DNA of 64,000 bases, taken from Notamacropus eugenii. Lineage: Eukaryota; Chordata; Mammalia; Diprotodontia; Macropodidae. The stretch is taken from NCBI RefSeq assembly GCF_028372415.1, contig NC_092872.1:517824224-517888223 (forward strand), given 5' to 3'. Under the pieces are notes generated by a model. That model worked only from the letters and a program-made list of their open reading frames with translations, had not been told where the DNA came from and made no database searches. Of the stretch, positions 42,575 to 54,845 are shown piece after piece. The first letter of the stretch is position 1; the number at the start of each line of letters is the position of its first letter. Position numbers and translations under genes: made by a program.

Positions 42575-45013
42575 TTTTTATTAGGAAAACTATCAGTGTA
42601 ATTGATCATATCAGCAACAAACCTAACAGAAGTCATACGATTATCTCAATGGATGCAGAAAAATCTTTTGAAAAAATACAACACCTATTCCTATTAAAAA
42701 TACTAGTGAGCACAGGAATAAATGAAGCCTTCCTGAAAATAATAAGTAGCATCTACCTAAAACCTTCAGCAAGCATTTGTAATGGGGATCAGCTAGATGC
42801 ATTTCCAATAAGACCAGGGGTGAAACAAGGATGTCCATTATCACCATTATTGTTGTTCAATATGGCACTAGAAATGTTAGCTTTAGCCATAAGAGAAGAA
42901 AAAGAAATTGAAGGAATTAGAATAGTCAAAGAAAAATTTAAGTTATCACTCTTTGCAGATGATATGATGATATACTTAGAGAATCCTAGAAAATCAAGTA
43001 AAAAAACTACTTGAAACAATAAACAACTTCAGCAAAGGATATAAAATAAACCCACAAAAATCATTAGCATTTCTATATCTTAGTAACAAAGCCCAACAGC
43101 AAGAGATAGAGAAATTCGACTTAAAATTACTGTAGACATTATAAAATATTTGGGAGTCTACCTGCCAAAACAAACCCAGGAATTATATGAACACAATTAC
43201 AAAACACTTTTCACACAAATAAGATCAGATCTAAATAATTGGAAAAACACCAGTTGCTCGTGAATAGGCCAAGCTTACATAATAAAAATGACAATTCTAC
43301 CTACATTGATTTAATTATTCAGTGCCATACTAATCAAATTACCAAAAAATTATTTTATAGACTTAGAAAAAATAATATCACAATTCATCTGGAAGAACAA
43401 AAGGCCCAGAACGTCAAGAAAATTAATGGAAAGAAATTCTGGGGAAGGTGGCCTAGCCATACCAGATCTCAAATTGTATTATAAAGCAGCAGTCATCTAA
43501 ACTACTTTGTACCGGCTAAGAAACAGAGAGGTAGATCACTGGAATAGGTTAGGTACACAAGACACAGTAGTCAAATGATTATAGCAGTCTACTGTTTGAG
43601 AAACCCAAGGACACCAGCTTCTGGGTTACAAACTCACTGATTAACAAAAACTGCTGGGAAAACTAGAAAATAGTGTGGTGGAAACTGGGTATAGATCAAT
43701 GCTGGTTACCGTATACCAAAATAAAGTCCAAATGGCTACACGATCTAGGTGTAAAGGCTGATACTATAAACAAATCAAGGGAGCAAGGAAATCAGATTTA
43801 TGGAGAATGGAGGAATTTATGACCAAAAAAGAGATAGAGTATTATGAAATGCAAAATGGATGATTTTGACTACATTACATTGAAAAGTTTTTGCACAGAC
43901 AAACCCAATGCAACCAAGATTAGGAGGGAAGCAGAAAACTGGGAAAAAATCTTTACAACTAGTATCTCTGATAAAGGCCTCGTTTCTAAAATATATAAAG
44001 AACTGAGTAAATGTGCAAGAATACAAGTCATCCCCCAAATTGATAAATAGTCAAAGGATATGAACAGGCAGTTTTCAGAGGAAGAAATTAAAACTATCTA
44101 TAATCATATGAAAAAATGATCTAAATCACTATTGATTAGAGAGATGCAAATCAAAACAATTCTGTGGTACCACATCACACCTATCAGACTGGCTAAAATG
44201 ACAAAACAGGAAGATGATACATGGTGGAGAAGATGTGGCAGAGTTGGAACACTAATTCATGGTTGGTAGAGCCGTAAGCTGGTCCAACCATTCTGGAGAG
44301 CAATTTGGAACTATGCCCAAAGGGCTATAAAAATGTGCATACCCTTTCACTCAGCAATACCACTTCTAGGGCTTCATCCTAAAGGGATCATAAAAATAGG
44401 AAAAGGACCCATATGTACACAAATATTTATAGCAGCTCTTTTTGTAGTGGCCAAAAAATGAAAGTTGAGAAGATGCCTATCAATTGGGGAATGGCTGACC
44501 AAATTGTGGCATATGAATGTAATGGAATACTATTGTGCTATAAGAAATGATGAAGAGGAGGACTTCAGAAAATCCTGGAAAGACTTAGATGAACTGATAC
44601 TGAGTGAAGTGAGCAGAACCAGGAAAACATTGTTCACAGAAACAGCCACAGTGTGCGATGACTGATTTTAATAGACTTAGCCCTTCTCAGCAATGCAAGG
44701 ACCTAAAACAATTCCAAAGAACTCATGATGGTAAATGCCATCCATATGTAAACAACTATGGAATTGGAAAACAGTGTGAAGCAAACTATTTTCTTTTTTG
44801 TGTGTTGTTTTGTTTTTCTTTTTCATGTTCTCTCCCATTTGTTATAATTTTTCTAAGCAACATGACTAATATGAAAATGTATTTAATAGGAATGTATGTG
44901 TAGAGCCATATCATATTTCATGCTATCTTGGGGAGGGAAGAGGCAAAGAGGGGGTGAAAATTTAAAACTTATGGAAGTAAACTGAAAACTAAAAATAAAC
45001 AATTTTTTAAAAA
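42575..45013 (+). repeat. L1 with reverse transcriptase part, ORF2 C-terminus and 3' UTR
   Basis: Best-preserved LINE of the window, 5'-truncated. It encodes [28 protein letters not shown] and the catalytic FADDMM (about 42952-42969). It continues through SFCTDKPNATKIRREAENW (43.9 kb) and MEYYCAIRNDEEEDFR (44.5 kb) to a 3' UTR with an A-rich end. Several frame breaks; not a host gene. Confidence 0.9.
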
Positions 45014-45689
45014 GTTCTAAAGTTACTCAATAGGCAATGGGGAACCATGAGTTTTGAGCAGAAGAGTAACATTACTAAATATGTGCTTATTTCATATAAC
45101 AGTCACAAATGGGAAAATTTATTTGAAGGCTACTGAAGTCCAAGGCAATAGTAATGAGTACTATAGTAAGGTAGAAGTAGCAGGAAAAGAAAATGGATAG
45201 ATATAAAAGATATCTGGTGTTTTGGAAATAGAAGAGACAGAACTTGATGACTATTTAGGAGAAGTGAGAATAAGGGAAGAATCAAAAACAACATAATTGA
45301 ATATTGTTTTTCCTATCAAAAATGTGTGCTAAGTTCCACCACTAATTCCATAGAATGATAAATAAACTTTTAAAATATGAAAAAAAATCAAACTTTTAAA
45401 ATCAGGACATTAGGAAAAGAGGGGAACTCTGGATCTCCCCAGATCATTGGTTGTTAATAATCACTTTTCTCAGTGAGATATTCCTAAAATGATTTTTATT
45501 TTATAAGATTTATATTAATTTACAATTTCATATTCTACAGAAGGGCCACATCTTAAATTCTTGAGCTTCAAAGAAATGTTGAGTTCTTCACAACCTATTT
45601 TTTTCTTATTCTTGGGAAGAGCTCTTAAATCCTAAATGTAATGACCTTTTTTTAGACCTCATTCTACTTGACTTATGAAGTTTTTAACA
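45014..45689. other. Intergenic, no gene; possible old unclassified repeat
   Basis: The stretch CAATAGGCAATGGGGAACCA to about 45300 resembles a decayed repeat also hinted at near 5.55 kb (AAAGCCAAACAGGATTTTAT). I cannot name it. Confidence 0.3.
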
Positions 45690-45935
45690 TTGCGGAATAC
45701 CTCCACTCTCTATACATTTTCTCCTCCCCTAGGTTTTAAGACTGGGCTCTTTTTCTCCTAATATAGACTTTTATATCTCCTTACCTTAATTTATGCTTAA
45801 TGTGCCCCTCCCCAAAACTTTAGTGAAGTTTCCTGTGTGCAGGACCTGTTTGATTTTTGTTTACATGTATACCACTCCAAGCACAATGTCTCACATCTCT
45901 ATGCCTTAATAAATATTTATTGAATTGGATTACCC
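45690..45935 (+). repeat. L2 LINE 3' end
   Basis: TGTTTACATGTATACC, GCACAATGTCTCAC and the terminal CCTTAATAAATATTTATTG follow the L2 3' tail. Confidence 0.6.
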
Positions 45936-46359
45936 TTGGTGTCAGGTATTAACAACCAAACAGAAGCCCCAAGTTTCATTATAGATGGGTCAACAAAGCT
46001 GTAACAACATTTGAAAGCTACTCATTTCAGGATTTTTTTATTGTGAGATGTTAAGTTTTATACAAAGACAACAGTTAATACAGTAATACTATTTTCTGTA
46101 GTATACTATAGCTATCGCAAATGTAGATTTCATAATATCAGGCTAAAGAGGTCACTTTAATTTGTAAATGAATTAATCAGCTTTGAGTTCTTCCTTACTC
46201 ACCATCTGCACTAAAAACTCAAACTATCTTAAAAATGAATATCTGGTTACATGATAGACAGTAACTGAGAAAATGTAAATAGATTAGTACCAATCTACTC
46301 TGTCCTATGACTTCTGTAGGTGATGTCCTCTCTCCTAAATGGCTGAATTGGCCCATTCG

Positions 46360-46985
46360 GTTAGTCATTTGGATGATTCAAACTATACATCCTGCAGACA
46401 TCTCAAACTCATTATTTGTCCAAAACAGAACTCATTATCGTTCTCCTAAAGTTCATGGCTTTCTGTCAGGGAAATCCTCCCAGTCACCCCAGCTTGACAA
46501 TCTCAGAAGCATCCTCAACTCTTCATTATTCAACCCCACTCCTATCCCTATATCCAGTCAGTTACCAAGTTTTGTCAAATCTACTTCCACAATATCTTTA
46601 CTGTTTGTCCCTTCATTCTACTTATATGTCCCCGATTCTAATTCAGGCCCTCATCACCTCTTGCTGTCATATTTTATTAACTTCCTATTGGTCTTCTTAC
46701 TTCAAGTCTCTCCCCTCTATAATCCATCCATGTAGCTATCAAAGTGATACTCCTCAGGTTCAGACCTGACCGTATCATTCCCTTTCACCTCTAGAATAAA
46801 GGGTAAATTTCTCTTTGTTATTTAAAGCTTAACAATCTCTGCCTACAACTTATCTTCCTAGGGCTGTATATCACTCCTTTCATTTACTCTTCAATCCAAC
46901 CAAATTTACTTTTTTGCTGTTCCCCATACATAACATTTGGTCTCCCATCTCTTTGACTTTGTGAAAGTTTTCCTAGCTTCAGAGT
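46360..46985 (+). repeat. L2 LINE, reverse transcriptase C-terminal part
   Basis: TCCAAAACAGAACTCATTAT, then ATCCAGTCAGTTACCAAG, then GGCCCTCATCACC and CTCCCCTCTATAATCCATCC follow L2 in order. Frame fragments echo L2 (QALIT-, LSPL-like), decayed. Confidence 0.75.
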
Positions 46986-47200
46986 GATTATCAGTAGTAA
47001 CTGTTGTTGTTTCCCTCCCAGCCTGAAGTCTTCCCATGTCTTCCCTTCCCTTCCCTTTCCCAAAACCTTACACCTACTGCACTCTGAAGCTGGGATGCCA
47101 ATGGGCGCCTGTCTAAAGGCTCTTCTGGGCCCTCCTCGCATTAGAGTGATCATCAATAGTAATGGTTGTTGTTTCCCTCCCAGCCTGAAGTCTTTCTTTT
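46981..47200. repeat. Direct duplication, about 52 bp copies 162 bp apart
   Basis: 46981-47033 and 47143-47195 share TGTTGTTTCCCTCCCAGCC and flanking sequence with few mismatches. This suggests a tandem 162-bp duplication whose second copy is truncated or diverged. Confidence 0.7.
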
Positions 47201-47324
47201 TCTTGGCCTCATTAAAGGGGCCATGCCCTGGCTACTTCTTAAACAGGTCTATTCTATGAATGAGTATTACCTTACCCGAAGTGAGTACCTGCAAAGACTT
47301 TGGCCTAAAGGGCCCACAGTCTCC

Positions 47325-47512
47325 CAGTGCATCCTGGGTCATCTCCAGTCATCCTGATGAATATCTGGTCACTGGATTCAGATGGCTCTGGAGGAGAAGT
47401 GAGGCTGGTGATCTGCACAGCCCTCTCTCACTCAAAACCAAGTCAAGTACAAGTCATGTCATCATTTCTCTGATGGCATGGTCTTCTTCAGCAACGAAGG
47501 ATGAACACAACA
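47325..47512 (-). repeat. CORE-SINE head (second family), minus strand
   Basis: Reverse complement matches the head and middle of the SINE in the last DDX27 intron: TGATGACATGACTTG, GAGGCTGG-type middle, ATGACTGGAGATGACCC. It lacks the MIR-like core. Confidence 0.85.
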
Positions 47513-48184
47513 AGCTCTAAGCACTCCACAGTGCCTGCTTCAGCCCCCTTCATGGCTTTTGAAGCAAACTGTTGTCATCCACTGGGAGGAAGTCATTACA
47601 TTCATCACATGGGAGGTAGATATCTCTCAATTCACCAATAGTTTTGAGGCCTACTGGTTACCCTCAACGTGCTTTAGCTAATCTGCTGGGACAGTTTTAC
47701 CAAGGTATGGCCACTGTGCATGCTATAGCTTCTTGGAGCCACAGATGAAAGCTGAGTGCCAAGTGGACATCAATAGTGTATGATGAGCCCTGAAAAGGAC
47801 TCTGTAATCCTCACACCAGAGGAGCTACTGCTCCCTGAACACCCATATACCTCCTTTGGTTCTGCTTTTTATATAACAGACTTTTCAGAATAATACCATA
47901 TTTCTTCTTCTTATCCTTCTTCTTGGGTATTAACTATTCACCACTCTATGAATTTACCAAGATGATAGATGAAAGGATTTTGCTTCCTCTCTTTTTCACT
48001 TTTCTTTTTGCCATTTACTTCCTTTTGTTGTGGTGAAAGTACTTCTTTTAGAAGACTGTGCTTATCCAAGACGATAACAATCAATTTTTTTAACTTTTTT
48101 CTGTACTGATTTGTTAGTACTCTAAGGCACACAATCAATAAATATTAAGTGCCTACTAGATACATTGATTCCAGGGATACAAAT
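47513..48184. other. Intergenic, no gene recognised
   Basis: 47513-47830 is more GC-rich than its surroundings and directly abuts the SINE head, so it may belong to a composite repeat. The rest is AT-rich with no likeness seen. Confidence 0.35.
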
Positions 48185-48425
48185 TGTTGTTGTTCATCCT
48201 TCATTCTCAAAGACAACCAATGACATCAAGAGGGTGATGTCTTGACTTATCAGTAAATTGGGAAGCAGAGCTGAGCAAAGCCATCAGCCTTACTCTCTCC
48301 TCTAGAGTCATCTGAGTCCAATGGCAAGACATAAGTCAAGATGACTGGAGATGGCCCAGGATGCAATGGGAGACGTTTAAGCTAAGGACTTTCCCAAGTC
48401 TCAATTTATCTGAGGTAAGAATTGA
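48185..48425 (+). repeat. CORE-SINE (second family), decayed
   Basis: TTGTTGTTCATCCTTCATTC head, AGATGACTGGAGATGGCCC middle, then a decayed core ending near TTTATCTGAGG. Confidence 0.8.
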
Positions 48426-49049
48426 GACAAAAGATGGCCTAGTTTGCTGATATATTCTGAGAAATGAGCTATTAAATCCATCTTCCTCCTTTGCATGGTA
48501 CCAGAATTAGGAATTCAAGATTGCATAAGAAGTAACTACCAAGGCTGGAAATTCCTAAGTCCATTTCTCAGAATTACTAGTCAACAGAGAGGCAGAAGAT
48601 AGCAGCCAGAAATTGGAGGATCAAGAAACTCCAGTCTCAAACTTACCGAGGAAAACATGTCTCCCACTGCTATCTTAAGTTTTGCTAAAAGGTACAGTGA
48701 CTAAGAAGGAAGAGGTAAGAGAAATTCCCCTACCTTGCACTCCAGTGTAAAAGTAGATGGTATATAGATGTTTATTGCCTTCCTCTCTTAGAAGTCAAGT
48801 GGAGAGGAGGGGAAAGGGGGAGAAAATGTCTCAGAAAGCCATTTCTTTTCACTATTATAATCTTGGGAAAGGAGTGGGAGAATGGTTGAGGACTGATCAA
48901 AGGAGTTCAGTGTGTCCTTTTAGTAAGGAACCAATGTACATGCCCCTAAGCAAGAGACTAGGTTGAATATCCAGTTCCATGGAAGGTATTACCATTCATT
49001 AATCAGTTCCCCTGATCATCTCTGCTACAGAAACAAATCTGTTAACATG
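48426..49049. other. Intergenic, no gene recognised
   Basis: No coding likeness, RNA gene or repeat that I can support. Confidence 0.4.
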
Positions 49050-49205
49050 AAAACAGGCAGCCTGTTATAGTGATCAGGTCATCCTTGGGTATATATTTCC
49101 AGCCTCTGACGCAATTCTGGTTGTACAACTCTGGTCAAATCATTTAATCTCTCAGTGTCCCAAGCAACACCCTGTGCCACTAGATTATAAATTGCAGAAA
49201 AGCTT
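49050..49205 (+). repeat. MIR-type SINE relic
   Basis: GGTCAAATCATTTAATCTCT, CAGTGTCCCAAGCAAC and AGATTATAAATTGCAGA match the tail half of an old therian SINE. Confidence 0.6.
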
Positions 49206-50230
49206 CCCGTATGCATTGATAGAGAAAATTTCCTCACCTGTGGCTCCATATATTAACAAAAGCACAGGTCCAGTAAAAAAAAAAAAATCAATTCAACTTA
49301 TATAAATGACACAAATCTAAAAATTCCTTAACAATATAGCCAAATAAGCTATGATATCTATTATGAACTATTAGTATACTAAAGTATAACTTCTAATCCA
49401 AAATAGGACCAAGTGTAGAAATTCAAGTGAGGTCAGAGATTTGAAAGATATGACCAAAAAACAAATTGGGCAAACTTGCTACATATAAGAATCTGTCTTC
49501 AACTGCTTATTATGAATCAAATTGAGCATTTCATCACATACATTTCTAGTAGAGTAGTCACTAAATGATCCTTGATGTGACATTGTTAAAAATTTCCAAT
49601 GGGAAAAAAATACATAATTTCAATAACTTGTTCAAGTGTCTAACAATCTTTACTATATCTATTAGCTGTATTTAAATCTAATCTAAATTGAGTTACATTC
49701 CATCTCCTCTCCTAAGTAATGATAAAGAACAAGTAAGTACTATTCTCTACTACACTGCTGGTAATAATTCTCTATCTAAATGTTCAAGTTGCTTACAAAG
49801 AGAAATTTGCCAAACAGGCAGACTGCTTATGATGGCTGTTCCTTTAGCCCAGACAGGTCCACTCTCTCCAAAAACATCTTCTTAACTTGTATACTTTGCC
49901 CTGTGTTGAGTTATTTATTTTAAGTATGGAGGATAGCTAGTCTAAATAATGCCATCTGCCATCTTTGATATTAATGTTTGATCAGTGCAATTGCTATTTA
50001 ATCTTTTTGTATTATGTAATATCTACACTGTTGTTATGTTATCTCCCAACAAGTCATCTTACTCTAGATCCATCCTTGCATCATGAAACTTCTAAAGGGA
50101 GTTGTAACTGAAATATAATGAAAATTTTATTGAAATAATATAAAATCCTCCCCACCCTCATTTGTTAATTTTTTTTTGTCACTTGAGAGAGCAATAGGAG
50201 GGGTAAAAGATATCAAAAACAATATATTTC
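49206..50230. other. AT-rich intergenic stretch, nothing recognised
   Basis: No reading frame of note and no repeat that I can name. Confidence 0.4.
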
Positions 50231-50480
50231 ACAGAATCAAATAATGTCAGACATAGAAGGTACCTCAGAGTCAATCTAGTCCAACTTATACTAAACAAGA
50301 ATCTCTTACAACACATTCAAAGAGTCATCATCCAACCTTTGTTGCCAGACTTCAGGGGAAGGAGAACCCACTATTTCCTGACAGGCCCATTCCATTTTGG
50401 GATTATTCTTAATATTAGGATGATTTTCCTTGTGATAAGTCTAAATGTTCCTCTTTGCAACTTCCACTAATTACTCTTTA
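50231..50480 (-). repeat. L3/CR1-clade LINE 3' part
   Basis: On the plus strand CACAGAATCAAATAATG, GAAGGTACCTCAGAG and TCTAGTCCAACTTATAC is the reverse complement of a CR1-type 3' end. It goes on to CAGGCCCATTCCATTTTGGG. Old. Confidence 0.6.
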
Positions 50481-50544
50481 GGTCTCCCCTACTTGGGCCA
50501 AGAAGAACAAATTCAATCTCTCTTCCACATGATAACTTCTGAAA

Positions 50545-50765
50545 TATATAGTATTATGTGCCTAGAATGCTCTCCCTCATCTCCACCTCCTGGTTTCCCA
50601 GGTTTCCTTCAAGTTTTAAGTAAAATTCCATCTTCTAGAACAAGCTTCTCCCAAATCCTCTTAATTATGGTGTGTTCCTATTTATTCTGTACGTAGCTGG
50701 TTTGTACATATTTGTACATATTCTCTCCCCTATTAGATTGTGAGCTCCTTGAGGGCACTTTAACA
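50545..50765 (+). repeat. L2 LINE 3' end
   Basis: GAATGCTCTCCCTCATCTCC, AAATTCCATCTTCTAG and TTGTGAGCTCCTTGAGGGC are in L2 3' order. Confidence 0.7.
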
Positions 50766-50965
50766 TAGAGTCAGAAAACCTGAGTTCAAATTCTGATTCC
50801 ATCACTTAATAGCTATTTGACCAAGGACAAGTCACTTAGTTGCTTTGAGCCTCAGTTTTCCCATCTATAACATTGGGATAATAGTATTTGTACCTCATAT
50901 CATCCAGGGCTGTTGTCAGGAACATACTTAGTAAGTCTTAAAGCACTATTACATATAAATTGTTA
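50766..50965 (+). repeat. MIR SINE
   Basis: GAAAACCTGAGTTCAAATTC, ACAAGTCACTTAGTTGC, CCTCAGTTTTCCCATCTAT, GGGATAATAG and CAGGGCTGTTGTCAGG match MIR along most of its length. Confidence 0.85.
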
Positions 50966-51239
50966 TTATCTGAAATATATAATTATGTTAAGCTACAAAA
51001 ATATGTCTATTAAATACAACATTCAATTAAAAATACTACCATTAAGAGAATATTCTTAAACATTTTATTTTTACCTTTTAATATTTTAATGTAATTCCCT
51101 CATTAAGTTGGTAAATGTTACAATGAATGCTCCAGTTTTTTGAGACCTACAATTTAAATGTTGAGATTGAAAACTATTTAGATAGTTAGTAACAACTCAC
51201 ATTTATGTAATGTTTTATAGTTTGCAAAGTAATTAGTTT

Positions 51240-51410
51240 TAAGTGACTGTGGAAAAAGTATCTATGTTCAAATCTTTTTTCTGCTACTGATCACCTTCGT
51301 GACCTTGGGCAAGTAACTTGTAGGATTCAGTTTCCTAATCTTTAAAACAAGGGGGTTCAGTTAACCAATCTCCAACGTGCCTCCCATTTTAAAAGTCTAC
51401 TTTGCTGTGA
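51240..51410 (+). repeat. MIR SINE fragment
   Basis: GTGACCTTGGGCAAGTAACT and CAGTTTCCTAATC match the MIR core. The upstream part is decayed. Confidence 0.7.
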
Positions 51411-51564
51411 TTTCATTGAGGAGGCCCTATAATATTCCATGCTATTATATAATCATCACAGCATCATAGGGAACAGAAATATCTGTGGAACCTCACAAAA
51501 CAAAGAAAATCTTTTCTCAGATTTTCTTATAACAAGTCTATATATTTACATCATACATGATTGT

Positions 51565-51738
51565 AGAGGTGTCAAACCCCATGGCCTATAGGCCACAAAT
51601 TCCTTGCAAAACTCCCAAATCAGATTAAAATGTAATTGGAAATGTTTAACAAAATTTAAAAAAATATGATACATTTGTAGTTTTCTAAGTCAATATCCTG
51701 CCCTCAAGGATATGTTTCTACTTGAGTTTGATGTCTAC
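51565..51738. mobile_element. Small hAT-like nonautonomous DNA element
   Basis: About 174 bp, opening GGTGTCAAAC and closing GTTTGATGTC as imperfect inverted ends. The internal TTTGTAGTTTTCTAAGTCAA matches the element at 61976-62150. Orientation is arbitrary. Confidence 0.6.
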
Positions 51739-51744
51739 TGTTGC

Positions 51745-52435
51745 TTAAAGTTAAATGTCTATTCTGCAGATGATTTCTAAATCTATGTATCCAGCTGTCA
51801 TCTTTCTCCCTTACCTACATTCCCACATTACCATCAACTTGTTGGACATCTCTGCCTACCCGTCTCAAAGCCTCTTTAAACTTTACATGTCTAAAATAGA
51901 ATTTATTTTCTTCCTCTGCAAAAACCCTTTTCCTAACTTCCCTATTTCACTTGAGGGCACCACCCTTCTTCTAGTCACCCAGGTCCATAACTTCTGAGTC
52001 ATACTCAATTCTGCATTCTAACTCACCCCCATAGACAATCAAATTACCAAGTTTTGTCAGTTCTACTTCCACTCACACATTCTCTCCACTCACATGACCA
52101 TCAATTTAGTTTTTAGCACTAATCATCTCTCTGCTTCTAATTGTTCTCCATGTCTCCAATCTAGTCTCTCTCTCATGTCTCCTCCTTATAGCTGCCAAAA
52201 TAATGTTCCCAAAGCACAGGTCTGACTAGGTCACTTTTCCTTGAGCAGGAAGTTTCATAAATTCCCTAACACCTCTGGGACAAAATGCAAATTCTTTTGT
52301 TTGACATTTAAAACCCTTCACAATCTAGACATCTCAATTACTTTTCCCTCCTCCTCATTCTCCACCGGCTACACAGTGTTCTGACCCACTTGGACTTCTT
52401 TATCACGCCATAATGCCCCAGGAACCTCATATGTA
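51745..52435 (+). repeat. L2 LINE, reverse transcriptase C-terminal part
   Basis: CATGTCTAAAATAGAATTTA, ACCAAGTTTTGTCAGTTCTA, GCTGCCAAAATAATGTTCCC and AAACCCTTCACAATCTAGAC follow L2 in order. Confidence 0.75.
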
Positions 52436-52844
52436 ATTGGGAAATCTCATTATCTTGCAAAATCAAATTAGCCCTGGTATTTGCATCTCTTCAGTGCCAT
52501 CTGCCCCTCTGACTGGAAGATGGAGCTAAAAGCTCCAAAAACACTCTTTTGAAAGAGGACCCAGGGCAATCAGTTCCTAATTTCCTACCAACAGCTCTGC
52601 TTTTGGATTTCACTGGTCTTCTCCATTATGCCCTCGAGCTTGGTACCTCCTTTCACCCTTTTTTGCTTATAAATACATCATTATATTATCCTATTTTCTT
52701 TTTTGAATTGTTATTGATATCGGGTTTTTACATCACCTTCATTTTCAAATATATCCCTCACCTCTGCCCTCTCCTAAGAGTTATCCCTTCTAACAAGGAA
52801 TAAGACCAAAAAAAAAGCATTGCAACAAAACTAAGCAACACATT

Positions 52845-53565
52845 GACCAAGAGCTGCCAAAGTGATTTTCCTAAAGCGTAAGTTTGACCGTCTTGTGTCA
52901 ATTCTTCATGACCCCATTTGGGATTTTCTTGGCAAAGACACTGGAGTGGTTTGCCATTTCCTTCTCCAGCTGATTTTACAGATAAGGAACCAAGGCAAAA
53001 AGGGTTAAGTGACTTTCCCAGGGTCACACAGCCAGCAAGTGTCTAAGTTTAGATTTGGCACTCTATTCACTCTGCCACCTAACTGCCCGACCATGTTACT
53101 CTACTTCTTAGTAAACTCTAGTGGCTTCCTATTGCTTCAAAGAAGAAATAAAATACTTTGGCATTTAAAGCACTTCACAATCTGGACCCAGCCTACTTTT
53201 CCAGGCTTATTATACATTTACTCCATTTCACGCACTCTACAATCCAACTAAACTGGCCTTCTTTCTACTCCTCATACACAAAACTTCAACACTACTCTGT
53301 CTCATTGTAACTGCTCTCCCTTACACCTTAGAATCTTTCCCCACATCTTAGAATGCCTAGAATCCTTTAAGATACAGGATCCCTCTAGATTTTTGGTGCC
53401 TTCCCCCTCTCCCAAAATTATCTTTCTCTATTTACATATATACTTGTTGTCTTTCCCTCATGCCAGACAAGGTCCTTGAGGGCAAGGACGGTTTCACTTT
53501 TTCTTTGTATTTCCACCATTTGGTATGTAGAATACATTTGTTAATTGACTGACAGAATATTAATT
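52845..53565 (+). repeat. L2 LINE split by a CORE-SINE
   Basis: Left part AGCTGCCAAAGTGATTTTCC to 52892; right part from 53091 (GTGGCTTCCTATTGCTTC, TTCACAATCTGGACCCAGCC, CCTTGAGGGCAAGGACGG). The L2 phrase TTTGACCATGTTACT is broken exactly where the SINE sits. Confidence 0.8.
52893..53090 (+). repeat. CORE-SINE inserted in L2
   Basis: CATGACCCCATTTGGGATTT, ACTGGAGTGGTTTGCCATTT, GGGTCACACAGCCAGC and a tail CTGCCACCTAACTGCC. Flanks GACCGTCT and GACCATGT suggest a short diverged target-site duplication. Confidence 0.85.
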
Positions 53566-53574
53566 GTTACATAT

Positions 53575-54110
53575 CCACAATTCCCCACCTCTGAAAAGAA
53601 GTGACAGAGACGCATTTTCCCATCTCTTTTGTAATGACCAGGTCTGATCATTACTATTAGTTTTAAATCTGGGGATTTATTTTGTCCTGTCTATTGTAGT
53701 CACTGTATACATTATTTTTCTGGTGTTTACTTCCTTTTGTGTCAGTTCATATATATCTTTCCATGCCTACCTATTACTAAATATTAATATCATCAGTTAC
53801 AGATATTATTAACATTAACTAATAATTCTATAACATAATTAATATACTATTTATGTTGAATAATAATCATATTTATTTTATGGTGCACATGTTCCATTAC
53901 ATTCAATTTCCCAAACAATAAGCATCTATTTTGCTCCCAATTCTTAGCTATTGCCTAAAAGTGTTGGCATGGATATTTTGATGTGTTTAGGACCTTTCTA
54001 TCTTGATTTCCTTGGGTATATACCTAGCAGTAGAATCTCTGGATAAAAGTCTATGAACATTTTAGACATTTTCATTGAATTATTCCAAATTACTCTGCTG
54101 TAACAGCAAT
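53575..54110 (-). repeat. Old L1 3' relic, minus strand
   Basis: Plus-strand GGTGCACATGTTCCATTACA, CCCAATTCTTAGCTATTGCC and TATACCTAGCAGTAGAATCT are the reverse complement of an L1 ORF2 tail. An AT-rich patch near 53780-53880 interrupts it. Confidence 0.6.
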
Positions 54111-54521
54111 ATACAAAACAAAATATAATTTAAGTCCCACAAAAATACCATATAGCTTAAGTACCAAATGTTTCTTTTTAAACAAAAACAAAAGGTTTTT
54201 GTGATGTGGGAAACAATGGAAGAACTATGTGTTTTTGACACAACAAAAGTTTGAAAATCCTGAAATCAAACAAACAAAACAAGAATAGAAAATTGTGTCA
54301 TTCCTGAGGCATCAGAAATTACCCAGGGTTCTCAATTAGATATCAGAGTAGAGCTTTTATTTATTAGAGTGTCAGCCAGGTCAGCCAATTCAAAGTAGGA
54401 TCTACATCATTGAATTTGAATATTACTTGACTGTTTCCTCTTGACATCCAATTTAAATGTAATTAACATGAATTTACTGAGGATCTACCATAGCACTATG
54501 CCAAATATGCCACTTTCTGTG

Positions 54522-54620
54522 TGTTGTTGTGTTTGTCCTTTGTTCTGAAAGAGTACCATGACATCAAGATGATGACATGACTTGTAGTTAACTGTGATTT
54601 AAGTGAGGGAAGGCTGTGTG
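54522..54620 (+). repeat. CORE-SINE head (second family), decayed
   Basis: GTTGTTGTGTTTGTCCTTTG, ATGATGACATGACTTGTAG and AAGTGAGGGAAGGCTGTGTG. Confidence 0.7.
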
Positions 54621-54634
54621 AGACCTTTCCTGGT

Positions 54635-54845
54635 CCCCTACCTTTCCCCTCAAGATTACCTTGAATTTGTCTTATATATGTGTTTTGTACACATAAAATG
54701 TATGGTTTCGTACATATATTTATATTGTCTCCAGGTTAAAATGTAAGCTCCTTGAGGGAAGAGACTGTTTCGATGTTTTTGCATCCCTAGCACCTAGTAC
54801 ACTGCCTGGTACATCCTTAGTATTTAATAAACGCTTGTTGACTGA
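54635..54845 (+). repeat. L2 LINE 3' end
   Basis: TAAGCTCCTTGAGGGAAGAG, CTAGCACCTAGTACACTGCC and the terminal TAATAAACGCTTGTTGACTG are a well-kept L2 3' tail. Confidence 0.8.

Noticed and set aside
42517-43014. 165-codon reverse transcriptase-like frame as a possible gene
   Set aside because: Part of a 5'-truncated L1 with frame breaks downstream.
46307-46735. 142-codon plus-strand frame
   Set aside because: Overlaps an L2 relic and matches decayed L2, not a host protein.
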